A stretch of DNA of 35,199 nucleotides, from NCBI GenBank assembly GCA_005792545.1, contig SXRM01000399.1, forward strand, positions 1 to 35,199, given 5' to 3'. The position numbers and the translations under genes were made by a program. The notes beneath the pieces were generated by a model. That model ran no database searches. It was not told the DNA's origin and saw nothing but the letters and a program-made list of their open reading frames with translations. Source of the DNA: Pseudomonadota bacterium. Its GTDB lineage: Bacteria; Myxococcota_A; UBA9042. Positions 10,254 through 17,659 of this stretch are shown here, piece after piece; positions within the stretch are counted from its first letter, which is position 1, and each line of letters begins with the position of its first letter.

Positions 10254-10790
10254 CTAATGTCGCGGCGCGGGTGGTGAGTCCACAGGGGCGGCCAATGGCG
10301 GCACCGTGCTGGCGGCTGGTGCAGGAATTGGCGCCGGTCCTGACGCCGGGTGACCGCGCAACCACGGCGGCGGACCGACCGCGGGATCCAGGTTCGCCAC
10401 CGACCGCGACCACTGCGAGTACCCAATCGTGAACCCTGCCAAGCCGGCGCCACCGTAGAGCAGGGCGCCGACCAGCGCAAACGCTTGCAGAATGCCGCAC
10501 TCCTCGCCGTTGCAATCCGTGGTGGCCATAATGGTCAGGATCCCAGCCACGCCAAGCAACGGCGCGGAACCCGCCATCCAGACGTTGCCTGGGTGATCGA
10601 CGTCGCGGATGTTCCGCCGTGGCACGGCGAAAGTGCGCTCTTCGCCATCGACCACATACACGTTGTCCGTGTCGCCGCCGGCGATCTTGCCTTCGACGTC
10701 GACGGCATCGGCGCGCACGATTTTTGCCGTTGCGCACGCGCCCTGCGCAAGCATGAGCACGGCAAGCCAGGCGGCCACTACGCGCTTCAT
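10254..10790 (-). CDS. Small envelope protein with two membrane segments, paralogue A
   Basis: 178 residues; function not recognised. The start is the ATG at 10790, with a perfect AGGAGG Shine-Dalgarno at 10795-10800, and it overlaps the stop of the upstream gene as ATGA. A signal-like hydrophobic N-terminus ends in QGAC (Cys23), a poor lipobox, so it may be a lipoprotein or an ordinary secreted/membrane protein. Residues about 32-70 form a compact beta-rich segment with VEGKIAGGD, YVVDGE and VPRRNIRDVDHPGNV. Two hydrophobic stretches follow (about 75-95 and 105-130), then a Pro/Ala-rich C-terminal tail. The neighbouring upstream gene has the same layout and motif, so the two arose by tandem duplication. 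They precede recC on the same strand, but nothing in the sequence ties them to DNA repair. Confidence 0.75.
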   Translation of the reverse strand: MKRVVAAWLAVLMLAQGACATAKIVRADAVDVEGKIAGGDTDNVYVVDGEERTFAVPRRNIRDVDHPGNVWMAGSAPLLGVAGILTIMATTDCNGEECGILQAFALVGALLYGGAGLAGFTIGYSQWSRSVANLDPAVGPPPWLRGHPASGPAPIPAPAASTVPPLAAPVDSPPAPRH

Positions 10791-11209
10791 CGGACCTCCT
10801 GGACTGGGATGAACGGCAGGATGGGCGGCGGCGGCGGCGGCTGGTTCAACGCGCCTTTGGCGAACCACCATTGCAGCGCGCCGGCCGCGGCAATCCCGCC
10901 GAACACCAACAACGGCATCACCACGGTCTCATCGAATTGGGGTTCAGCTCTGCCCCCCATGGTCAGGCCCAGGCCGGCCGCTCCCGCGACCGCCAGCACG
11001 TTGCCGGGCAGGTCGATGTCGGTCACCAACTGCCGCGGTACGGCAATAACCTGGCCGCCCTCGTTCTGGACGTAGTAGTGGTGGTCGTCGGCGCCGTCCA
11101 CGCGGCCCTCGACTTCGGGTTGGCCGGCCACGTGCAGGGTCGATGTGCACGCGGTGAAGGCCGCCGCCACCACGGCAGCCGTCACGCGGTGTTGGAGGTA
11201 AGCAGGCAT
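10787..11209 (-). CDS. Small envelope protein with two membrane segments, paralogue B
   Basis: 140 residues from the ATG at 11209; a slightly earlier alternative start is possible because no strong ribosome binding site is visible. The N-terminus is hydrophobic and ends in FTAC, a weak lipobox. The next part contains VEGRVDGADDHHYYV and VPRQLVTDIDLPGNV, which align position for position with the downstream paralogue (VEGKIAGGD ... VPRRNIRDVDHPGNV). Two hydrophobic segments follow, then a run of six prolines near the C-terminus. Function unknown. It is the first gene of the minus-strand unit leading into recCBD and is transcribed divergently from the heme sensor at 11385. Confidence 0.72.
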   Translation of the reverse strand: MPAYLQHRVTAAVVAAAFTACTSTLHVAGQPEVEGRVDGADDHHYYVQNEGGQVIAVPRQLVTDIDLPGNVLAVAGAAGLGLTMGGRAEPQFDETVVMPLLVFGGIAAAGALQWWFAKGALNQPPPPPPILPFIPVQEVR

Positions 11210-11325
11210 GGACGCAACGCAGACGGTCAAACGCGACCGGGGCAAGTGTGGCTTGCGGGCATGGTTGGCGTCAACTTGCACGGCGCGAGGCGCTGGAAGT
11301 GGCGCCCAACCCACATGACCCCCCA

Positions 11326-11356
11326 ATGACACCGCCGACCAAAACTCGCTTACGCT
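11326..11356 (+). promoter_or_regulatory. Weak candidate promoter for the heme sensor gene
   Basis: TACGCT at 11351-11356 fits a TAnnnT -10 box and lies 28 nt before the ATG at 11385. The best -35 is ATGACA at 11326-11331 with a 19-nt spacer, which is longer than ideal. This rests on pattern only. Confidence 0.25.
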
Positions 11357-11384
11357 GACCCCGGCGGGCACCGGCGACCTCACC

Positions 11385-13163
11385 ATGCGCGTCGGCCTTC
11401 CGAGCCGGCTCACGCTGCGCATCGCAATTCCTGCCTTGGCAGTCGCGGCCCTCGCCCTCGGTGCCCTCTATTACCGCCAGGGCCAACTGGCCGAGCAGCG
11501 CAGCGCGGAAACGTTAGACCGCTACGCCGGCTTGCTCAGCAACCTGGTCTTGCACGACCTGCGCGACAGCATGCTGCGCAAAGAGCGGCCGCGCATTCAA
11601 CGCGAGCTGGCCGACGTTGCGCGGCTGGCCCCAATCCGCAGCGTGCAAGTCGTGGCCAAGTCGGGCCGGGTCGCCTTTGCCAGCGACCCAGGAGCAGTGG
11701 GCCGCGTCGTCGCCAAGTCGGCATTGACCTGTGTCGCCTGTCACCAGCAAGGCATTATCCCGACCAGCGGGCCAAGATCGCTGCACACCGAGGTCGAAGG
11801 CCGCTCGGTATTTCGCGCGTTGCAGCCGATCTTTGCCGGCCAGGCCTGCCTGCGCTGCCACGAGGTGCCGGCCGGGACCATGCTCGGCGTTCTAGTCACC
11901 GACATCGACGGGCCGGCGCTGACTGGGGCGGTGGCCTCGGACCGTGCCCAGACCGTGGCACTGGGCGGCATGGCACTGCTGGCCGTGGTCGCAGCGGTGC
12001 TGCTAGCCGTGCGCAGTCAAGTCCTGATTCGCCTGGGTGGGCTGACGCGCCTATTGGAGTTGCTGCGGTCGGGGGCGCATGCCGCCGTACACGCCGTGGG
12101 CAATGCCGACGAGATCGATGACCTTGCGCGGGCGGTACAGGCACTGACGCTGGACCTGGACGGGCGGATCGAAGTGGAGCGTACCGAGCGGGAGGTCGCT
12201 GCGGTCCTTGCGCGGTCGCACTTCCCAGCGCTGCTGTGCGATCCGCTGGGTCGCGTCCTGGCTGCCAACGAAGCGGCGCAACTGGCCCTGACCGGTAGTC
12301 CTGCGTCGATGCGTGGATTCCAGCGATACACTGGCGATACACCGACCTGTGCGCTGCACCACGGCGCACTTGCCGATGGCTGGGCGGTCCCCGACGACGA
12401 CGAGCCTGGTCCGGCGGTGGTGGCGCTGGCCGACCCGGCCGGGCGGCCGTGGGCCCAGCTCGAGGTGTGGGGCCAGAGCGAGGTGCCCACAGCCTATGCC
12501 CTGCCTTCGCACTGCGCCGCCAGCCCGGACGCAGCCGCCTGGCGCATTTACGCAGCGGTCAAGGCGCAGGGCGTGCGCAGTCGGGTCGGTGGTTCGGCGA
12601 TGGTCCTGCAGTTCGATGCGCGGCTGGCATTGGCCCGGCGGCTGGCTGCCGACCTCGCGACGTTGGGCGGTGCAGCCGCAGCGGCGCGCGAACCGGTGGA
12701 CCTCAAGTCGATGACCTTGCTGGTTGAACACGAAATGCGCAAGCGCCATCCCTCGATGCGCTGGCTGTGGCTGACGGCCTCTGACCTGCGCGCGGTTGGC
12801 TCGCGGCCGCAGCTGCGCGCGCTTTTCGAGCGCCTGGCCCAGGCCGCGGCGCAGCAAGCCGGCCTGGGCGGCGAGGTGGTTCTGCTGGCCCACGACGACG
12901 CCAAAGGCGAGCATGTGTTCGTTGGCGCATGGTGCGGCCGGCCTGGCGGCGAGGCGCTGGTCGACGAACCAAGCGCACCGCCGCTGGCTCTGACCGTCGC
13001 CCGCGCCCATGGCGGCGCCGTCGAGGTCGACGGCCACTTCAATATCGACGTCTTTGCAGCTAGTTCTGGCCTGGATTTGCGCCGGGGCAGGGTCGGGACC
13101 CTGTACGTGGCGCAACTGCCCGTGCGCGCGGTGCCGCGCTTTGCCGCAAGACATGTGGTGTGA
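11385..13163 (+). CDS. Membrane c-heme sensor with HAMP, PAS-like and degenerate kinase-like domain
   Basis: 592 residues. Membrane segment 1 is at about 11-30. A periplasmic domain follows (31-188) with two c-type heme attachment sites, CVACH (116-120) and CLRCH (155-159). Membrane segment 2 is at about 190-210, a HAMP-like linker runs to about 262, and a PAS-like region covers about 270-360. The C-terminal 436-580 resembles a histidine-kinase ATPase domain in outline (a VDLKSM entry, a final ARAHGGAVEVDG strand-helix and a GTLYVAQLP ending). However, the N-box Asn and the DxGxG G1 box are not evident, and no HExxP phosphoacceptor His is visible in 385-430. I infer a redox or ligand sensor whose output domain is not a working kinase. 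It stands upstream of a cytochrome and of a second, apparently intact heme-bearing kinase on the same strand. Confidence 0.8.
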   Translation: MRVGLPSRLTLRIAIPALAVAALALGALYYRQGQLAEQRSAETLDRYAGLLSNLVLHDLRDSMLRKERPRIQRELADVARLAPIRSVQVVAKSGRVAFASDPGAVGRVVAKSALTCVACHQQGIIPTSGPRSLHTEVEGRSVFRALQPIFAGQACLRCHEVPAGTMLGVLVTDIDGPALTGAVASDRAQTVALGGMALLAVVAAVLLAVRSQVLIRLGGLTRLLELLRSGAHAAVHAVGNADEIDDLARAVQALTLDLDGRIEVERTEREVAAVLARSHFPALLCDPLGRVLAANEAAQLALTGSPASMRGFQRYTGDTPTCALHHGALADGWAVPDDDEPGPAVVALADPAGRPWAQLEVWGQSEVPTAYALPSHCAASPDAAAWRIYAAVKAQGVRSRVGGSAMVLQFDARLALARRLAADLATLGGAAAAAREPVDLKSMTLLVEHEMRKRHPSMRWLWLTASDLRAVGSRPQLRALFERLAQAAAQQAGLGGEVVLLAHDDAKGEHVFVGAWCGRPGGEALVDEPSAPPLALTVARAHGGAVEVDGHFNIDVFAASSGLDLRRGRVGTLYVAQLPVRAVPRFAARHVV

Positions 13164-13285
13164 ACACACCATCGATGTCTGGGCTGTCTGGCGGGCCATC
13201 AATGGTAGGGCCAGCCCCACAAAAATGCTCCAAACCTCCAATGTTGCGCACGACAACCTGGGCGTACCTTGTGGCTGTCGATGGG

Positions 13286-13310
13286 GCCGGTTCCGCCAAA
13301 CAGAACCGGC
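13286..13310 (+). promoter_or_regulatory. Perfect 8-bp hairpin in the leader of the small membrane protein gene
   Basis: GCCGGTTC (13286-13293) and GAACCGGC (13303-13310) are exact inverted complements around a 9-nt loop, and the structure ends 28 nt before the ATG at 13339. No T-run follows, so it is not a standard intrinsic terminator. It may be a leader structure, an mRNA-processing site or an operator half-site pair; it could also end the upstream transcript Rho-dependently. Confidence 0.45.
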
Positions 13311-13338
13311 GGCACTCCGGCCCCGTAGTGGAGGACAA

Positions 13339-13641
13339 ATGGACAGCTTCTTGCCGCAATTGATGCTCAGCATCGCCATCTTCGCCCCCGGCGTCATCCT
13401 GCTTGCCGGCCTGGCCTTCGTCGGCCTGCTCATCGCCGTCGAGCACCTGGTCGCCCGCAGTCGCAACAGCCTGGTCGCGCATGCCGCCCTCGCCCCGACC
13501 ACCAAAGAGCCGGCGCTCAATCCCCAAGCCGGGCCGGTGGTCGCCGAACTGCTGCGCGCCGCCCAGCAAGCCGCGGTCTCGGCCGAGCCCACAGCCGAAG
13601 CGGCCCAGCCCAAGACCAAGAAGGCCCGCAATGCCCACTAG
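13339..13641 (+). CDS. Small single-domain membrane protein, function unknown
   Basis: 100 residues. The start is supported by GGAGG at 13330-13334, just before the ATG at 13339. Residues about 8-37 are strongly hydrophobic and long enough for one membrane span, possibly a tight pair; a basic stretch (VARSRN) and an Ala/Pro-rich, Lys-ending cytoplasmic or periplasmic tail follow. There are no Cys or CxxCH sites. It sits between the two-heme sensor and the multiheme cytochrome on the same strand, so it may be an accessory to that membrane system. I do not recognise a family. Confidence 0.7.
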   Translation: MDSFLPQLMLSIAIFAPGVILLAGLAFVGLLIAVEHLVARSRNSLVAHAALAPTTKEPALNPQAGPVVAELLRAAQQAAVSAEPTAEAAQPKTKKARNAH

Positions 13642-13720
13642 TCTGCACGGTGCCCGCCGCCACCTGGCCTCGCCCTGCGCGGGTGCGGCGGGTGGCGCGC
13701 GGCGTGCAGACCCGGGTGCA

Positions 13721-13789
13721 GGCGGACCTCCGGGTGCGCCCGCCGGACACCGAGAACGGGTAGGGGCGGACCTCCGCGTCCGCCCGCCG
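13721..13789. repeat. Two near-identical palindromic repeats
   Basis: Copy 1 (13721-13745) and copy 2 (13765-13789) agree at 23 of 25 positions; each begins GGCGGACCTCCG and ends CGCCCGCCG. The spacing is exactly 44 bp. The two differing bases (G to C at repeat positions 13 and 16) complete the inverted repeat in copy 2, whose arms GGGCGGAC (13764-13771) and GTCCGCCC (13778-13785) pair perfectly around a 6-nt loop. The pattern is that of dispersed REP-type elements. Confidence 0.65.
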
Positions 13790-13920
13790 AGTGACCAACG
13801 CGCATTCCCGCGATGTTGCGTGAGGGGCACCTTCGACGACATGGCCCTGTCGGGCGAGGCCCGGCTTAGGCGCCGCGCCACGACCATGTCCGGGTGGACG
13901 CGCAGCCCCTGGGGAGCCTC

Positions 13921-13972
13921 CCGGCGGCTAAAGCCGCGGGCTGACTTAACAAAGCCCCGCCTGCGCGGGGCT
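13921..13972. repeat. Tandem REP-like hairpins
   Basis: Hairpin 1 is GCGGCT-AA-AGCCGC (13924-13937), extended by two further C:G pairs across one mismatch (13921-13940). Hairpin 2 is AGCCCCGC-ctgc-GCGGGGCT (13953-13972), a perfect 8-bp stem. The CGGCTAAAGCCG core followed by a short A-rich spacer and a second GC hairpin resembles repeats dispersed between genes in many bacterial genomes, which I recall as common REP/MITE-like units. No T-tract follows hairpin 2, so it is not a typical terminator. Confidence 0.55.
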
Positions 13973-14052
13973 GGGAGCGCAGCAGGCGCCAGACCGTGGC
14001 CGAAGTCCCACGGACCATCACTGACCGCGAGCCAACACTACCGAGGTCCCCC

Positions 14053-15402
14053 ATGATGACCGCGTTCGACCGCCTGCTAGAGCGCCTGGTCCGGCCTGCG
14101 GACCTCGCCGCCGTCGCCGACTCGACCGGCGGCGTGCGCCGCTTACGACTGCTTGCCCGCGTGGCCTGGCGTTTCTTCTGGGTGTACCTGGTGCTGGTCC
14201 TGATGGCGCTGCTGTGGACCGGCGCTGCCGGCATGGACGTCTACCACCGCACCGAGATGCCCGAGTTTTGCGGCACCTGCCATGAGATGGGCGCCAACTT
14301 CAAGACCTGGTCCAGCTCGCGCCACGAGAGCATTCGCTGCGTCGATTGCCACGCGCGCAGCGGCGTGACCGGCTGGCTCGCCGCCAAGATGGCTGGCGTG
14401 TCGCAACTGGTCACGCACGTCAGCGCCGACAGCATCGAGGACATCAAGCTCGGTCGCAAACATGAAGAAATCGTGAGTGAAAACTGCCAGCGCTGCCACC
14501 GCGACACTGCGCGCGCGGGCGACCGCAAGAGCCGGGCCATGGCCCACGGTCGCCACCAGAAGCTGGGCATCGGCTGCGTGGCCTGTCATTCCGGAAACGT
14601 GGCCCACCCCGTTGAAGGGCAAGCGGAGCATCCGGTCGCGGGTCTGGTCGAAGTCGCGACCTGCTTCCAGTGCCACGACGGCGGCCATCGCTACGGCGAG
14701 GCGGTCGCGTTTGCCACCACCAACGAGAACCACTGCGCCAAGTGCCACCCGGACGCCACTTTCGCGCAGGCCCACTTTGAGGGCGACAAGTCCGGCAAGC
14801 GCCACAAGCCGTGTCTCGATTGTCACCAGCAGACCAAGGGCCAGCCGCACTACGCGATGGCCAAGGCCGACACGCCCATGATGTGCGCGCGCTGCCACGA
14901 ACCGGCCAAAGACCTGGTTTCGACCCACAAGCCGTATCAGCAGGGCGACTGCGCCGCCTGCCACCAGGTGATGGTTCCTGCTTTTCTGTTCAAGCACAGC
15001 GCCAAGGGCGACAAGGCATTCTGCCTCGGTTGTCACGACGGCATGGCCATGGCCTTGGCAGCACCCGCGACCGCGACCGCCTGCCTGGATTGCGGCCCCA
15101 ACGCCATCCGCATGCCGATGCAAGCCAGCCTGACCATTGGCGACGACGGCGACCTGGATCTGCACCGCGACCACCTCGACAACATCGGCGACAGCCCGCA
15201 GGTCTGCCGCAGCTGCCACGCCGGTCACGGTGGGCCAAGCGCGCGCGGGTTGATTGTCCTGCGCGGCGACGACGACGTGCGGGGCACCCACACCGCCACC
15301 CCCGACGGCGGCAACTGCACCGGCGCGTGCCACGACGACGACACCGTGCAGTACCAACGTCGGCCGATTGCGCTCCCCGCAGTCGCGACGCCGGTCCAGT
15401 AG
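14053..15402 (+). CDS. NapC/NirT-like membrane-anchored multiheme cytochrome c
   Basis: 449 residues. A single N-terminal membrane anchor (about 39-58) is followed by a periplasmic multiheme region. There are 11 canonical CxxCH sites (the first is CGTCH at 73-77), one CxxxCH site (CTGACH) near the C-terminus, and one CLDCG motif that has lost its His. The stretch after the anchor (MPEFCGTCHEMG, then a second CVDCH about 30 residues on) is typical of the NapC/NirT/NrfH quinol-oxidising family. The protein therefore probably passes electrons from the quinone pool through a long heme wire to a periplasmic or outer-membrane partner. The start at 14053 has GAGG upstream; a second ATG follows at 14056. 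It is followed after 10 nt by the heme-bearing kinase. Confidence 0.88.
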   Translation: MMTAFDRLLERLVRPADLAAVADSTGGVRRLRLLARVAWRFFWVYLVLVLMALLWTGAAGMDVYHRTEMPEFCGTCHEMGANFKTWSSSRHESIRCVDCHARSGVTGWLAAKMAGVSQLVTHVSADSIEDIKLGRKHEEIVSENCQRCHRDTARAGDRKSRAMAHGRHQKLGIGCVACHSGNVAHPVEGQAEHPVAGLVEVATCFQCHDGGHRYGEAVAFATTNENHCAKCHPDATFAQAHFEGDKSGKRHKPCLDCHQQTKGQPHYAMAKADTPMMCARCHEPAKDLVSTHKPYQQGDCAACHQVMVPAFLFKHSAKGDKAFCLGCHDGMAMALAAPATATACLDCGPNAIRMPMQASLTIGDDGDLDLHRDHLDNIGDSPQVCRSCHAGHGGPSARGLIVLRGDDDVRGTHTATPDGGNCTGACHDDDTVQYQRRPIALPAVATPVQ

Positions 15403-15412
15403 GAGCAACGCC

Positions 15413-17659
15413 ATGCTGCACAAACGCTTCTTCGGCTACTTCTTGCTGCTCAGCGCCATCGTCATCGCGGCGACGGCTGCCTTCGAGGCCTGGAGCATCC
15501 GCCGCGCCATCGACCACTCGCTGCACCAGAACCTGCTGTTTGCGCGCAGCGTCGCCGGCGCCATCGACCACAAGATGGGTGCCAATGCCCGACTGCTCGA
15601 CCGGGTGCTTGACGGCGTGGTGGCAGCCAACGGTGACGCCAAGGCCGTCGGCGAGGCGCTGCGAACCGCCCGTGCCCACAATGGTTGCATCGATGGGATC
15701 GCGGTCTTCGACCACCGTCGCCAGCTGGTCGGCCAGGACATCGGCCCTGGCGGTTTTGCCAAGGTCGAGGTCCTGCTGCCGGTGCTGCGCCGTGCCGAGA
15801 AGGACGACAAGCTGGTCGCCAGTGACCTGTGGAAGGGCAAAGACGGTCGCCACCGCGTGCTCCTGGCGCGTGCGCGCAGGGTAGGCGAGGGTGGCTTGCT
15901 TGCCGTGTTGCACGTCCGTCCCGATGACCCGGCATTCGTGGCGATGTTCGAGCATTTCGTGGTCAATGATCAGTCGCGGCTGCAGTTGCTCGATTCGTCT
16001 GGCGTGGCGCTGTACTCGACACAGCCTGCCGAGCGCTTTCGCAGCGTGGTCCACGGCACCTACTTCACCGACAAGGTTCGGCTCGGCGCGACTGCGCAGA
16101 TGCAGTGCCATAGCTGCCACAAAGAGGGCCAGGCCCACGAGACCGTGCGCGAAAACGAGGTGACCACCGTCGCGCCGCTGCCTGGCCTGGACTGGGTGGT
16201 GACAGTGCGCGAAGGTACGCGTGAGCTCTACGCGCCGATGCGCGAGACCGTGTTGATGTCGACGGCGTTGGTGTCGCTCATCTTTGGCTGCTTCGTCGGT
16301 TTCTACGTGCTGCTGTCGCGGCGCGTGCTGCGGCCGATGCGGCAGCTGATGCAGACGGCGACGGCGCTTGGGGCCGATGCGGGCGGCACGGGACCCGGGC
16401 TATCGACCGGTGACGAGTTTGCAGTGCTGGCCAAGAGCCTTCACGCGCTGGGTAGCCAGTCGCGCTCTGCGCCCCAGCCAGCAGCGTTGCTGTACACGCC
16501 CGCTGCGATGCCGCGGGTGCCCCTGCCCGGCCTGGCTCAGTTGCTGCCAACGCTGGTGCAGGGTATCGCTGGCAATCCGCCAGTGGTGTGTGGGGTGCTG
16601 CACCTGCGCGGCGAGGCGCTGCCCGACGACTGCGTGGCCGCGGCTGGTGTAACCCTGCGGGTGGATGGAGCTTTGCGGCCGGTGTTGGAACAAGCCATCC
16701 CGGAAAACGGTCAAGTCTCGCCGGCAGACCTGGCTGCGCGTGGCGTGGTCGTCGAGGGGGCGCCCGACCTCAAGGCGTTTGTTGTTCAACGCATTGCCGT
16801 CGGCGACGTGGTGCAAGGTGCGCTGTGGCTGGGTCTGACCGATGCCAGCCCCGATGTGCTGCGCTACCAGCTGCCGACGTTTGCGCTGCTGGCGGGTCAG
16901 GTGCAGTCGGTGGTCGAGCGCACCATCCTCTACGACCAGCTGCGCACCGAGCAGGACCGCAAGAACCGCATGCTGCGGCACCTGTTCGAGGCCGAGGCCG
17001 AAGAGCGCAAGCGCATCGCCCGCGAAATCCACGACGACACGGCGCAAGAGCTGACAGCCCTGCTTTTGGTGCTCGAGACTTTGCCCGATGGCAACGCGGC
17101 GCAAGAGCGCGCCAACCTGGAGCGCGCCAAGACCCTGGTCCAGCGCACGCTTGACGGCATCAACCGGCTGGTTCGGCGCCTGCGGCCGGCAGTGCTCGAC
17201 GACTTGGGGCTGGTCGAGGCGGTGCGCGCGACCGGGCAGAACGTGCTGCAGTCGGCTGGGATCCTGTTCGAATTGCAGGCGCAGGGCGGCGATGCCCACG
17301 TGCCCCAAGAGATTGAAAATGCGGTCTACCGGGTCTTCCAGGAGGCAGCGACCAACGTCGTGCGCCACGCCAAGGCGACCAGGGTCTCGGTGCATCTGCA
17401 ATGCGAGGCGGACCGTATTTTGGGGTACATCGAAGACAACGGCAGCGGCATGGACCTGCGCTGGCTCGACGACCTGGCCGCGCGGCCGCGCTGGGGCATG
17501 CTCGGCATCCGCGAGCGCATCGTGCAATCTGGTGGCAGTGTGCAGTTCTCGACGCCGCTCGGCGGTGGGCTGCGCATCGCGTTTGAGGTACCCTTGCCGG
17601 TGGGGCAGGGCGGAGGCAACCATGAGCGCGCACCCGGCCAAGCTGGTGCTGGCGGATGA
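15413..17659 (+). CDS. Sensor histidine kinase (HisKA_3 type) with periplasmic c-heme site
   Basis: 748 residues; AGGAG overlaps the cytochrome stop. Membrane segment 1 is at about 7-24; a large periplasmic sensor domain (25-275) carries CHSCH (232-236), a single c-heme attachment site; membrane segment 2 is at about 279-300. A HAMP-like linker follows, then a GAF-like region (about 365-500). The kinase core is intact: phosphoacceptor H540 in a REIHDDTAQEL context, N-box FQEAATNVVRHA (642-653), G1 box DNGSG (675-679) and GMLGIRER (695-702). These are the marks of the NarX/DegS class, which pairs with NarL-type regulators. The signal is probably redox state or a heme ligand (inference). The 3' end overlaps the response regulator by 38 bp. 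Confidence 0.92.
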   Translation: MLHKRFFGYFLLLSAIVIAATAAFEAWSIRRAIDHSLHQNLLFARSVAGAIDHKMGANARLLDRVLDGVVAANGDAKAVGEALRTARAHNGCIDGIAVFDHRRQLVGQDIGPGGFAKVEVLLPVLRRAEKDDKLVASDLWKGKDGRHRVLLARARRVGEGGLLAVLHVRPDDPAFVAMFEHFVVNDQSRLQLLDSSGVALYSTQPAERFRSVVHGTYFTDKVRLGATAQMQCHSCHKEGQAHETVRENEVTTVAPLPGLDWVVTVREGTRELYAPMRETVLMSTALVSLIFGCFVGFYVLLSRRVLRPMRQLMQTATALGADAGGTGPGLSTGDEFAVLAKSLHALGSQSRSAPQPAALLYTPAAMPRVPLPGLAQLLPTLVQGIAGNPPVVCGVLHLRGEALPDDCVAAAGVTLRVDGALRPVLEQAIPENGQVSPADLAARGVVVEGAPDLKAFVVQRIAVGDVVQGALWLGLTDASPDVLRYQLPTFALLAGQVQSVVERTILYDQLRTEQDRKNRMLRHLFEAEAEERKRIAREIHDDTAQELTALLLVLETLPDGNAAQERANLERAKTLVQRTLDGINRLVRRLRPAVLDDLGLVEAVRATGQNVLQSAGILFELQAQGGDAHVPQEIENAVYRVFQEAATNVVRHAKATRVSVHLQCEADRILGYIEDNGSGMDLRWLDDLAARPRWGMLGIRERIVQSGGSVQFSTPLGGGLRIAFEVPLPVGQGGGNHERAPGQAGAGG

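Larger units (their letters stand above)
13642..14052. other. Intergenic gap of 411 bp rich in palindromes
   Basis: I see no convincing gene here. The gap holds two near-identical GC-rich palindromes (13721-13789) and a pair of REP-like hairpins (13921-13972), annotated separately. The last 80 bp lead into the cytochrome gene, with GAGG at 14043-14046 as its ribosome binding site. No clear promoter was found. Confidence 0.6.

Noticed and set aside
12051..13631. A 526-codon open frame on the minus strand across the heme sensor and small membrane protein genes
   Set aside because: It spans two plus-strand genes with good starts and heme motifs; no protein signature in the antisense product.
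13953..13972. GC hairpin as an intrinsic terminator of the small membrane protein gene
   Set aside because: The stem is perfect but lies over 300 bp after the stop and is not followed by T residues; a REP-like repeat fits better.
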